A DNA stretch of 21,977 nt from Burkholderia sp. (GTDB lineage: Bacteria; Pseudomonadota; Gammaproteobacteria; Burkholderiales; Burkholderiaceae), in the NCBI GenBank assembly GCA_028292565.1, contig JAQGMD010000186.1, positions 1 through 21,977 on the forward strand, in the 5' to 3' direction. Within the stretch, counting starts at the first letter, position 1; each line of letters starts with the position of its first letter. The position numbers and the translations under genes are program-made. Below the pieces are notes generated by a model. That model did no database searches. It saw nothing but the letters and a program-made list of their open reading frames with translations, and was not told the DNA's origin. Below are positions 1 through 7,037 of this stretch, piece after piece.

Positions 1-1608
1 CCCTTGTTGTTCGAACCAGATGCTGCCCTTGTCGTATATCGTCCTGGCCTGGTCGGGATCGCCCGCCAGGAAACGGCTGCGCAGATAGTCCGCGAACAGA
101 TGGTGGTAGCGAAACCACCGGTGCTCCCGGTCCAGGGGAATGAGAAACAGGTTTTTTTGTTTCACCCGCGCGAGCAGCTCGGTCGATTCCTGTCGAGAAA
201 ATATGCTCTGGCAAAGCTCGATCGAAAAGCGTTCGAACAGCGCCGAAAAACTGATGAATTCTGCCAGCCGTTCCGGCAACTGGTTGACGATGAGCTCGCT
301 GACATAGGTCGAAATATCCCGGTCCCTGCCGGAGAATGCGGCGAGAAAGCTGGTAACGTTCTCTACGCCGGCAAGCGCCAGTGCAGCCATCTGCAAGCCG
401 GCCGGCCAGCCTTCCGTACTGCGGTGCATCAGTTCGGCCTGCGCGGCGTTGAGGGTATGCCCGCTAAGCATGAATACGAACGGGGCCACTTCTGCCTCCC
501 GCAGGCCGAGGTCAGCCGCCGGGAATTCATGGATTTCTCCGGCAAGCCGTCGCTTTGTGAGCTGCAGCGGCAGCCACGACCTCGAGGCAATGAAGAACTT
601 CAGCGTGGAAGGGCTGTGCATGATCAGCCGTTCGAGCAGCCGATGCACGGCTTCGTTCTCGATGACGTGGTAGTCGTCAAGGAAGAGTGCGGTTTGCCCC
701 TCCATCGTGCCCAGCGCATTGCACATGGCATTCAAGAGGGCGTCGGCACTCGGCGCAGGTGTTTTCGCTAGCAGGTCGAGCCCTGAATCGCGTTGCGCGC
801 GTTGCAGGCTCGCCGCGACATAGCGCAGGAACTGGACCGGATTGTTGTCGTCGCTGTCCAGGCTGAGCCAGCTGGCGGCGATACCGCAGGCCTCCGCAAA
901 GGCGCGCAACTTGATGAGGGTGGTGCTCTTGCCATAGCCTGCAGGCGCCACTACGATGACGACGCGCTGTGCGCATGCGGCGCCGAATTGCTCTTCCAGC
1001 CGACGGATCGGGAAAACATGTTGCGGCACCTGTGGCGGCAAGAGCTTCGACTCGATCAGGCTCATGTTGATCATCAGCTTTTCGAGGCTGGCCAGTCGTT
1101 GTTGCGTTTGCTTGCGCTCCGCTTTCAGTTGCTGCAGCTGCTCGCCCAGTTCCGCCAGGCGCGCGGTACGCTCATCGATGCGCTGTTCCAGCCGCTTCTG
1201 CTCATCCCTGAGCGTCAGATGCGCCTGTATGCGCCTCAATACTTCAACCGGTTCGAAAGGCTTGGTGATGTAATCGACGCCGCCGCGGGCGAACGCTTTC
1301 GCCTTGTCGCCGATCTGGTCCGCGGCACTGAGGAAAATGACGGGAATATCGCGCGTGCGCTGGTCCTGCTTCAAGCGCCGGCACACTTCATAGCCATCCA
1401 TGTGGGGCATCATGACATCGAGCAGGATGAGATCGGGCAGCGTCGCCTCCACAAACTTCAACGCCATGTCACCGCTCGTCGTCGGATGCAGTGTGTAGAG
1501 ATGCTTCGGCAATATCTTGATGAGCAGGCGCAGGTTCTCCGGCGTATCGTCGACCAGAAGTATTCTTTTCAGCCCAACAAGCCCAGCCTCACCCGTCCTG
1601 GCGTCCAT
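1..1608 (-). CDS. Hybrid response regulator: receiver domain + coiled coil + MalT/LuxR-type (STAND) ATPase, 3' partial
   Basis: The reverse strand is open from an ATG at 1608 to the window edge (536 codons, no stop), preceded by AGGGAG six bases upstream. Residues about 14-125 form a CheY-like receiver: acidic pair D20/D21, phospho-acceptor D64 in LLDVMMP, S94 and K116 in YITKPF. Residues about 125-190 are charged and heptad-like, probably a coiled-coil linker. A P-loop ATPase follows, with Walker A APAGYGKST (K227) and a Walker B like FLDDYHVI, the form found in MalT-type LuxR regulators. The rest resembles the MalT arm; a C-terminal LuxR helix-turn-helix is expected beyond base 1 but not visible. 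Role (inference): a transcription activator combining phosphorylation with ATP or ligand control. No sensor kinase lies in the window, so its partner is unknown. Domain calls are strong; the target genes cannot be named. Confidence 0.9.
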   Translation of the reverse strand, partial: MDARTGEAGLVGLKRILLVDDTPENLRLLIKILPKHLYTLHPTTSGDMALKFVEATLPDLILLDVMMPHMDGYEVCRRLKQDQRTRDIPVIFLSAADQIGDKAKAFARGGVDYITKPFEPVEVLRRIQAHLTLRDEQKRLEQRIDERTARLAELGEQLQQLKAERKQTQQRLASLEKLMINMSLIESKLLPPQVPQHVFPIRRLEEQFGAACAQRVVIVVAPAGYGKSTTLIKLRAFAEACGIAASWLSLDSDDNNPVQFLRYVAASLQRAQRDSGLDLLAKTPAPSADALLNAMCNALGTMEGQTALFLDDYHVIENEAVHRLLERLIMHSPSTLKFFIASRSWLPLQLTKRRLAGEIHEFPAADLGLREAEVAPFVFMLSGHTLNAAQAELMHRSTEGWPAGLQMAALALAGVENVTSFLAAFSGRDRDISTYVSELIVNQLPERLAEFISFSALFERFSIELCQSIFSRQESTELLARVKQKNLFLIPLDREHRWFRYHHLFADYLRSRFLAGDPDQARTIYDKGSIWFEQQG

Positions 1609-1761
1609 GTCCGTCTCCCTTGGAAACTGCGCGCGCCCGACTATGATGGCACCGCGCAAGAGACTTGGCTATCGCGGAACAGCGGTCATGAATCATAATG
1701 TGTTGTCATATTTTTAATTCGTGCTTGTAAGATAAACAACGACTTAATTTCTGGTTTCCGG

Positions 1762-1802
1762 CTGATATGCATCAGGCTGTTACATCGCGATAATCACGCG
1801 AT
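1762..1802. promoter_or_regulatory. Two small inverted repeats upstream of the XRE gene, possible operator
   Basis: The AT-richer gap between the divergent regulator genes holds CTGAT-ATGC-ATCAG (1762-1775) and ATCGCG-N7-CGCGAT (1784-1802). They sit 45-85 bases before the preferred GTG start of the helix-turn-helix gene. Such repeats are typical operators for self-regulating XRE proteins, but short palindromes also occur by chance. No convincing -35/-10 pair was found with them. Confidence 0.25.
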
Positions 1803-1846
1803 TGCCGATAGGTAAACATTTGGCAGAACGTTCAGGAACTCAAACA

Positions 1847-2296
1847 GTGTCTATACAAGCATCCGAATTTCAGTCCTCTTCGCACCCTATGGAAACGGCA
1901 TCAGTCGAACGGCGCGGTTTCAGCGAGCGCCTGCAGCAGGCGCTGAGGAATGCGAAATGTTCACCCGACAGTCCGACCCAGCTCGCGCGCGAGTTCAACC
2001 TGCGCTCGCCCGGCCGGCCGGTGACGGTGCATGCGGCTCGCAAGTGGCTGGTGGGAGAGGCGATCCCGACACAGGAGAAGCTGCGCGCACTCGCGCAATG
2101 GCTGGGTGTGTCGTCCGAATGGCTGCGCTTCGGCGGTGAGCCCACGGACATGCAAGCGCATACCGTTACTGACCTCAAGGATCGGCTTCCACCGAAGGAG
2201 CTGGCATTCATTCAGCATTTCATGCAACTCGACGAGCAGCGCCGGCATGTCGTGCAGCAGCTGGTTCGCATGCTCATGCAGGGAAGCGAGAAATAG
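1847..2296 (+). CDS. XRE/Cro-like helix-turn-helix DNA-binding protein
   Basis: A protein of about 149 residues. Residues about 25-95 show a lambda-repressor-like fold: a GFSERLQQAL helix, a TQLAREFN helix, a recognition-like stretch VTVHAARKWLVGEAIPT, then EKLRALAQWLGVSSEWLRFG. This is the usual layout of XRE regulators. The C-terminal 45 residues (KDRLPPKELAFIQHFMQLDE...) are helical and may mediate dimerisation. Start choice: the GTG at 1847 has AGGAA eight bases upstream. A TTG at 1802 and an ATG at 1889 are in frame but lack a ribosome-binding site; the ATG would give 136 residues and keep the whole domain. It is divergent from the hybrid regulator at 1608. It could regulate itself, that gene or the next gene; nothing in the sequence decides which. 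The domain is clear, the regulon unknown. Confidence 0.85.
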   Translation: MSIQASEFQSSSHPMETASVERRGFSERLQQALRNAKCSPDSPTQLAREFNLRSPGRPVTVHAARKWLVGEAIPTQEKLRALAQWLGVSSEWLRFGGEPTDMQAHTVTDLKDRLPPKELAFIQHFMQLDEQRRHVVQQLVRMLMQGSEK

Positions 2297-2378
2297 ACAT
2301 GCTTACCCAGTTTCGATTCAGAAACTTTAGTGCGTACTGATAGTCGAAGCGCATACCTCACTACTACACGGACCAACC

Positions 2379-2792
2379 ATGCAAGTTGTCCTGGCCGGAT
2401 TTTTCCTCTCTACGCTTTCCTGGATCGCCTACCTGCAGTTCAGGTCTTCGACCAGTACGCTCGAACAACGGGTCGCCACCATCAACGCCAATTTTGGCAC
2501 CGGATTCGCGTGTGAACCTTTCCTCGGCCGCGACGGCCACGGATTCCTGTTCGACGAGGGAAGCGGAAAGGTTTGCTACCTCACGGGCGAGGAAGGCGAA
2601 TTGCTCGACTTTGACTACTTCCGTTCGTGGGGACTCGCCGGCTCGGGTGATCATGCATTCATTTTTCTGACGACCGACAAGAACCGGCCGGTCATCAAGA
2701 TCACCGTCGGCTCACTGGCCGAAATGGCAATCTGGCGCAAGCGGCTGGCTGATACGCTGCCGCCCATCGTTCCAGCCGCGCTGGCGGCCTGA
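2379..2792 (+). CDS. Small membrane-anchored protein of unknown function
   Basis: A 137-residue protein not assigned to a family. Residues about 3-20 (VVLAGFFLSTLSWIAYLQF) form one hydrophobic helix, either a signal anchor or an uncleaved signal. The remainder is soluble, about 115 residues, with aromatic and glycine-rich strands (GHGFLFDEGSGKVCYLTG, HAFIFLTT) suggesting a small beta-rich fold, and a short basic helix near the end. It starts 82 bases after the XRE gene on the same strand, so the two may be co-transcribed, although the weak hairpin GTTTC-N6-GAAAC at 2310-2325 lies between them. No strong Shine-Dalgarno precedes the ATG and no better start is in frame. Codon use looks native. 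That it is a real gene is likely from length and composition; function is unknown. Confidence 0.7.
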   Translation: MQVVLAGFFLSTLSWIAYLQFRSSTSTLEQRVATINANFGTGFACEPFLGRDGHGFLFDEGSGKVCYLTGEEGELLDFDYFRSWGLAGSGDHAFIFLTTDKNRPVIKITVGSLAEMAIWRKRLADTLPPIVPAALAA

Positions 2793-2800
2793 AACAAACG

Positions 2801-2818
2801 CAGGGGCGTCCGCCCCTG
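2801..2818 (-). terminator. Short perfect hairpin between convergent genes
   Basis: CAGGGGCG-TC-CGCCCCTG is a perfect 8-bp stem lying 8 bases after the stop at 2792 and 13 bases beyond the stop of the minus gene at 2832. On the minus strand the stem is followed by a T-rich stretch (CGTTTGTTTC), so it best fits a terminator for the minus-strand gene. It may also slow plus-strand readthrough, although no T-run follows on that side. Confidence 0.55.
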
Positions 2819-2831
2819 GGATAAAACCTCT

Positions 2832-3026
2832 TCACGGGTTATCCGTATCCGTATGTTTCGGATCCATCAACTTCTGCATGTCTTCCCGATTGACGCGGTG
2901 CGGCCTGTGCGGCGCTTCAGCTGATTCATCCTGCGGTTCGATATGCTGGTCACCGGACTTCTTCTGCATGATCAGATCAAGGTCTGAAATCTGGTTCCGG
3001 ACCCGGTTTGGATTGTTGCCCTTCAT
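2832..3026 (-). CDS. Small hydrophilic protein of unknown function
   Basis: A 64-codon gene with a good ribosome-binding site (AAGGAG about six bases before the ATG at 3026). The product is highly charged and polar, with no membrane segment, and rich in Asp, Asn, His, Lys and Gln (MKGNNPNRVRNQISDLD..., ending DPKHTDTDNP). It is probably largely disordered. Such short charged proteins are common as lineage-restricted genes; no family was recognised. It converges with the membrane-protein gene ending at 2792, with a hairpin between them. A longer overlapping reverse frame (2977-3213) is less credible because it lacks a ribosome-binding site and has low-complexity composition. Confidence 0.6.
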   Translation of the reverse strand: MKGNNPNRVRNQISDLDLIMQKKSGDQHIEPQDESAEAPHRPHRVNREDMQKLMDPKHTDTDNP

Positions 3027-3324
3027 CGCAAACTCCTTTTAATGGCAATGGTGAAACGATAACGCTTTCCGCTATCCGACACGGAGGGATCATGCATGTG
3101 GCGCTTGCGGGGTGAGCAGGCGTCGCGAGCAAGGCTGGATAGCAGTGAGGAGCCGTGGCTGAGGCGTTTGCTTTTAGGGGGAGAGGTTGATCAAGCTTGC
3201 GCTTCGCGGACAACGTATGTCGTCATATACGCTTAGAGTCGAGGGGGGTGAAGGTAGTTCATGCAAGCGCAGGATATGCCTGCGGCGGCGTGCGATGTTC
3301 GCCGTGACGCTGCAGCCTGCGGTC
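3027..3324. other. Non-coding gap with no recognised element
   Basis: About 300 bases lie between two minus-strand small genes. The side nearest 3026 should carry the promoter of the 64-codon gene, but no clear -35/-10 pair is visible. Short reverse and forward frames here lack ribosome-binding sites. No long repeat or strong hairpin was seen. Confidence 0.4.
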
Positions 3325-3648
3325 TCATTTCGGCGTCACAGGCTTGCGCGGTTTTCCATGGTGATTGTTTTTGCCGGCATCGTCGTCGGCCTTGACGGAA
3401 TTCTTGAAGCGCTGAAGCAGCGCGTAGCCTTCCGGATCTTCTTTCGACAGGTTCTTGCGGCGCCAGTTGTAGAAGACCATGACGCCCAGCGTTGCCGCGA
3501 CGCCTATTGCGAGCTTGCCTTTGTGCTCGCTGATCATGTTTTTTGTCTCGGTTGAATCGGCTGGCGCTCCCTGAATGGGCGACTGAGCCGGCGAACCCGC
3601 GGGCGCAGGCATTGATGAAGTTTTAGCGTTGGAATCTTTTCCGGTCAT
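3325..3648 (-). CDS. Single-pass membrane protein of unknown function
   Basis: The frame is open from 3702, but the ATG at 3648 has GAGGG about seven bases upstream and gives a normal start, MTGKDSNAKTSSMPAP. The product is 107 residues. The first 40 are low-complexity and rich in Ala, Pro, Ser and Thr. One transmembrane segment follows at about residues 47-63 (KLAIGVAATLGVMVFYNW), then a basic patch WRRKNLSKED and a Lys/His-rich tail ending KPRKPVTPK. Positive charges just after the helix suggest a cytoplasmic C-terminus. No family was recognised. It stands alone; the nearest gene on the same strand is 298 bases downstream. Confidence 0.65.
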   Translation of the reverse strand: MTGKDSNAKTSSMPAPAGSPAQSPIQGAPADSTETKNMISEHKGKLAIGVAATLGVMVFYNWRRKNLSKEDPEGYALLQRFKNSVKADDDAGKNNHHGKPRKPVTPK

Positions 3649-3804
3649 GGAGGCCCTCAATAAATTAAGATGAAGAATCATCCTTTCCGATAAGGACAAC
3701 AATACACCTGCTCGAACTTTGAGTTGCTCGCGGTGAGAATGGTTTCAGTCAACGGATGTTAATTGGTGGTGATCACTCGTTCGGGCAGTGCCGCGTCCTG
3801 CGCT

Positions 3805-3819
3805 GTAACACATTGTTAC
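3805..3819. promoter_or_regulatory. Perfect inverted repeat GTAACA-CAT-TGTTAC, possible operator
   Basis: A perfect palindrome with 6-bp arms sits in the 347-base non-coding gap between the divergent genes at 3648 (minus) and 3996 (plus), about 180 bases before the lipoprotein start. Its AT-rich arms resemble a site for a dimeric helix-turn-helix regulator. Downstream, the sequence up to 3905 is A-rich in places (GAAAACGATAACGAAAAC) and may hold the promoter, but no clear -35/-10 pair was found. A longer open frame begins at 3906 and is rejected in favour of 3996. Confidence 0.3.
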
Positions 3820-3995
3820 GACTGCATTGCCTTCCGCGCTACAGAAAACGATAACGAAAACACACCTTAACGACGATCAAGAGGCGGTGTGCCCATGCGC
3901 GCAAGATGGCCTTCAATCCGGCCGCCTGTCGGGACTCTCCGTGGCCTTCCCTGGATCCACATTCAGGATCCGAACTCATTGATGAAAGGTGGAGG

Positions 3996-5456
3996 ATGAT
4001 TAGCCTGCCGACGCACATGCATGTTCACTTGATCACATTATCCCGCCGCGCCAACGCGCTCGGCTCCGCCCTGGTCGCTGTCACGGTATTGTCCTCATGC
4101 GGCGGAGGGGGCAGCAGCAGTGGCGGCAGTGCAGCGACCGGGACGCAGCCCGCAAACACCACTTCACCGATGACGATGTCGTGCGTCGAAGGAGCGGGCT
4201 ATCAATGCAGCGGCGGCAGCATCATCCGATTTGAGAACGGCGTCGCGTTGACGAGTTCAGGCGTACAGGCTTATGGCAAATCGACCAGTGATCTCGCCAG
4301 GCCGGTGGTCGAAAAGACGACGGCATATGGCCTGTCCCTCGCTTCCGGCGGCACCGCGGAAATCAGGCTGGCCAAGGATGCCAATGGCGCCGTGTCGAAG
4401 CCGGTGCTGTTGCTCAGCAATCTCGGGCTATCCTGGGATGGAAAGAACGAGCGTCCGCCGATCATTGAGCTGTTCAATCCGCTTTATGGCCGCTCGCGGC
4501 TCAATCCGGACGGATCGATTACCGCCGATGTGACGCTTCCCGACAGCTCGGACCTGCGCTTCTTCGACTTCGCGGACAAGGGTCCCGCCGCCACCCAGTC
4601 GAACTATGCGAACAACCGCTATTTTCCCCGCATCGGCAATCCTTCGCGCTGCCTGCCGGAGGTGCCGAGGGACAGGTGCCCGGCCGAGGAGACCAAGGGC
4701 GCCGGCTTTGAGCTGGGAGACTGGCGCAGGAGCGGTAGCATTCCGGACCACTCCGGGGGCGGTCGACTGCACGGTGACGGCGATATCCACGCCGGCGACG
4801 GCAAGCCCGCTGCAAACGGCACGGCGACCGTGCTGCCTGGCGGGTCGGGGAAAGGAGTGCCTTTCCCCGGATCGAAGGGTTACCGTAGTCTGGACAACTG
4901 GAGTTACCAGTACGGCAACCTGGGAGCGTGGATCACCCAGGACACCGTTCAGATTGTTGAATGGACGCCAGGCTCTGACGAGCACAGCAAGATACGCCGC
5001 GGTGTTGTCGCGTTCGGCGACGTGTCGGCGCCGGCCAGCGTTCCGACCACCGGCACCGCGACCTACTCGGGCACCGCGTATGGCTGGCACGCCGCCAACG
5101 CCACTCAGGATCCTGTCTTCTTCCGCGGCACCGCGATGGCGAACGTGAACTTCGCTACACGGGAGGTGATCGTGACGTTGCAGAATGCGGTCAGGTATGA
5201 CGCATCCGGTACAGCTGTTCCTGTGTCGTTCCGGGCCACCACGACGCTTGGTGCGGCCGGCGCTCCGGTGGCCAGCTATCTGACTGGAGCGGTGGACATT
5301 GGCGGCCTTAAGGGGGGACTCAGTGGGCGCTTATTTGGGCCGGTGAATTCGACGGGTGCGAGCGGCGCCGGGGCGGCGGAGATTGGTGGGGCGTTCTCGC
5401 TTTCGAATGCGGGGGGGGCGGCTGTTGTGGGTGGGTTTATTGGGCGGAAGCAGTAA
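3996..5456 (+). CDS. TbpB-like (transferrin-binding-protein-like) surface lipoprotein
   Basis: A 486-residue lipoprotein. The N-terminus has a basic/His n-region, a hydrophobic stretch ALGSALVAVTV and a lipobox LSSC (Cys35), followed by a flexible GGGGSSSGGS tether. The C-terminal third resembles the 8-stranded barrel of transferrin-binding-protein-B-like proteins: repeated GTATYSGTAYGW and VNFATREVIVTL strands, and a typical end with G-L-SGRLFGP, GAAEIGGAFSL and GGFIGRKQ. Family members are lipid-anchored and often surface-exposed ligand binders. Ligand binding here is inference; no TonB receptor, haem or iron gene and no Slam translocator lies nearby. Start choice: ATG 3996 has AAAGG six bases upstream; the frame reaches back to 3906 but would put 30 extra residues before the signal. 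The mid region (about residues 210-275) is Gly/Asp/Arg-rich and looks like loops. An inverted repeat at 3805 may be its operator. Confidence 0.75.
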   Translation: MISLPTHMHVHLITLSRRANALGSALVAVTVLSSCGGGGSSSGGSAATGTQPANTTSPMTMSCVEGAGYQCSGGSIIRFENGVALTSSGVQAYGKSTSDLARPVVEKTTAYGLSLASGGTAEIRLAKDANGAVSKPVLLLSNLGLSWDGKNERPPIIELFNPLYGRSRLNPDGSITADVTLPDSSDLRFFDFADKGPAATQSNYANNRYFPRIGNPSRCLPEVPRDRCPAEETKGAGFELGDWRRSGSIPDHSGGGRLHGDGDIHAGDGKPAANGTATVLPGGSGKGVPFPGSKGYRSLDNWSYQYGNLGAWITQDTVQIVEWTPGSDEHSKIRRGVVAFGDVSAPASVPTTGTATYSGTAYGWHAANATQDPVFFRGTAMANVNFATREVIVTLQNAVRYDASGTAVPVSFRATTTLGAAGAPVASYLTGAVDIGGLKGGLSGRLFGPVNSTGASGAGAAEIGGAFSLSNAGGAAVVGGFIGRKQ

Positions 5457-5504
5457 CAGAGATCAGGGATCAGAGATCAGAGAAGACCGGCCTTGTAAGC
5501 GCAC

Positions 5505-5557
5505 GGCCGGCTCGTCGCGGAGCTTCGCAAAGCGCGAGGCTTCGCGACAAGCCGGCC
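5505..5557. repeat. Large imperfect palindrome (24-bp arms, 5-base loop), likely bidirectional terminator or REP-like element
   Basis: Left arm 5505-5528 (begins GGCCGGCTCGTCGCGG) pairs with right arm 5534-5557 around the loop AAAGC; 21 of 24 positions match and two of the others can form G-U pairs. It lies between convergent genes ending at 5456 and 5610. Just before it is a run of ATCAG-type heptads (about 5461-5482: GATCAGG, GATCAGA, GATCAGA), and just after it CAATTG-N5-CAATTG (5557-5573). The stem far exceeds a simple terminator, so a dispersed palindromic repeat is possible. Confidence 0.7.
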
Positions 5558-5609
5558 AATTGCGAGTCAATTGCAGTGAAAAATTAAGTCGTGATAAACG
5601 ATTGCTCTG

Positions 5610-6899
5610 TCATCGAAGCCGCGCAAGCGCCCAGCGCGCCGCTTGCAGCACCTTCCGATCATCCCCAAAACGTCCAATGACTTGCAACCCCACCGGCAAG
5701 CCGTTCTGCGCATGCATGAACGGCAAATGCACGCACGGCAGTCCGAGCAGGGTCCACATCCGCGAGAAGACCGGATTGCCGGTTGCTTCGATGCCTGCCG
5801 GCGCCGCACCGATCGCGCTCGGCGCAATCAGCACGTCGTTGCCGTTGAAGCATTCATGGATCATCATCCGCGCGCGCTTTGCCGTCCGCAGGTTGTCTTC
5901 ATTTTTTTCCGCTGAGATGTCGAGGCCGGCTCGCAGCATGGAGGTCAGTGCGCTGCTCAACGCGTGCGGATGGTGCAGTCGTTCGTAGGCGAGGCTGCGC
6001 GCCGCTTCGTAGGCCATGATGTCGGCCTGTACCTGGACCAGCGTCGCGAATAACGGCGGCAGGTCCACGTCGCCGACTTGCGCGCCGGCCTTCGATAACA
6101 GAGGAAGGGCATGCTCGAGTGCGGCTTGCGTATCGCTGTCGGCCTGCGGCCATTCGAATGTTTTGCAAACGCCGATCCTCGGCGATTCGATGCCGTCCAG
6201 TTCCAGCAGGCGCGGGTCCGTCGTCAGCGCGGCGACGAACAGCGCAACGTCTTCAACCGATCGGGCGAACGCGCCGATAGTGTCAAGCGATTCGGACAGG
6301 CTCTTGACGCCCGCGCGTGCGATGCGGCCGAAGCTCGGCTTGTAGCCGACGATCCCGCAGAAGGCAGCCGGCCGGATGATGGAAGCCGCCGTTTGCGTGC
6401 CGAATGCAAGCGGCACCATGTAGTCGGCGACTGCGGCGGCGGCGCCGCTCGATGAACCGCCCGGGGTATGTTCCAGGTTGTGTGGATTGCGGGTTTTGCC
6501 GGGATGGAAAGTCGCGAATTCGGTGGTGACCGTTTTGCCGAGCACGATCGCTCCGGCCTCGCGGCAGAGGGCCACAGCACCCGCATCGGAGACCGGCCGG
6601 TGACCGGTGTATATCGGTGACCCATAACTAGTGGGCATGTGGGCCGTGTCGAACAAGTCCTTCACCCCCACCGGCAAACCATGCAGCAGCCCAGTAACCG
6701 GTCCGCGATCGAGTGCGCGGGCACGCGCGATCGCATCGTCAGCCGCCACATGCGTCCATGCCTGCACCATTGGTTCCCGCTGCTCGATGCGATCAAGACA
6801 GTCACGCACCAGTTGTTCTGAAGTGATTTCGCGTCGCGACAACTTGCGCGCCGCTTCGCTTGCGCTTAGCTGATTCAACGCTCCTGTGTTCTCCACCAT
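5610..6899 (-). CDS. Amidase of the amidase-signature (GatA/malonamidase-like) family
   Basis: A 429-residue soluble enzyme, the usual length for the family. The Ser-cisSer-Lys triad is intact: K80 in GLPVGVKDLFDT, cis-Ser S149 in TPGGSSSGAAAA and nucleophile S173 in GTQTAASIIRPAAFCG. The spacings of 69 and 24 residues match malonamidase E2. The family hydrolyses carbon-nitrogen amide bonds; the substrate cannot be told from sequence. It is not the GatA of a tRNA amidotransferase by context, since no gatB or gatC is nearby. The ATG at 6899 has AGGAGA six bases upstream. It stands alone on its strand, starts 138 bases from the divergent lipoprotein-hydrolase gene and ends next to a large palindrome. 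The usual GTDTGGS motif reads GTQTAAS, which occurs in a known subgroup of amidases. Confidence 0.92.
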   Translation of the reverse strand: MVENTGALNQLSASEAARKLSRREITSEQLVRDCLDRIEQREPMVQAWTHVAADDAIARARALDRGPVTGLLHGLPVGVKDLFDTAHMPTSYGSPIYTGHRPVSDAGAVALCREAGAIVLGKTVTTEFATFHPGKTRNPHNLEHTPGGSSSGAAAAVADYMVPLAFGTQTAASIIRPAAFCGIVGYKPSFGRIARAGVKSLSESLDTIGAFARSVEDVALFVAALTTDPRLLELDGIESPRIGVCKTFEWPQADSDTQAALEHALPLLSKAGAQVGDVDLPPLFATLVQVQADIMAYEAARSLAYERLHHPHALSSALTSMLRAGLDISAEKNEDNLRTAKRARMMIHECFNGNDVLIAPSAIGAAPAGIEATGNPVFSRMWTLLGLPCVHLPFMHAQNGLPVGLQVIGRFGDDRKVLQAARWALARLR

Positions 6900-7037
6900 G
6901 CCATGTCTCCTGTGTCGGGGCTGTTTTTTGTGCCGCCCAGCTTATCAAATTGCCGGGCACCTCGCCGCGCGCCTGCGCAACCGCTTCAAGTCGCTTATCA
7001 TTACCCAGGTCATTTCTTCATCTTCCAGAGGCCGTCG

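Noticed and set aside
4..1698. Long forward open frames opposite the hybrid regulator
   Set aside because: The reverse strand encodes clear receiver and P-loop ATPase motifs with a ribosome-binding site; the forward frames have no recognisable domain and are shadows of GC-rich coding sequence.
2977..3213. 78-residue reverse frame
   Set aside because: It overlaps the better-supported 64-codon gene, lacks a ribosome-binding site and has low-complexity Ala/Pro composition.
6903..7037. N-terminal extension of the metallo-beta-lactamase-fold protein
   Set aside because: It would place 45 odd residues before a good lipoprotein signal and overlap the amidase promoter region.
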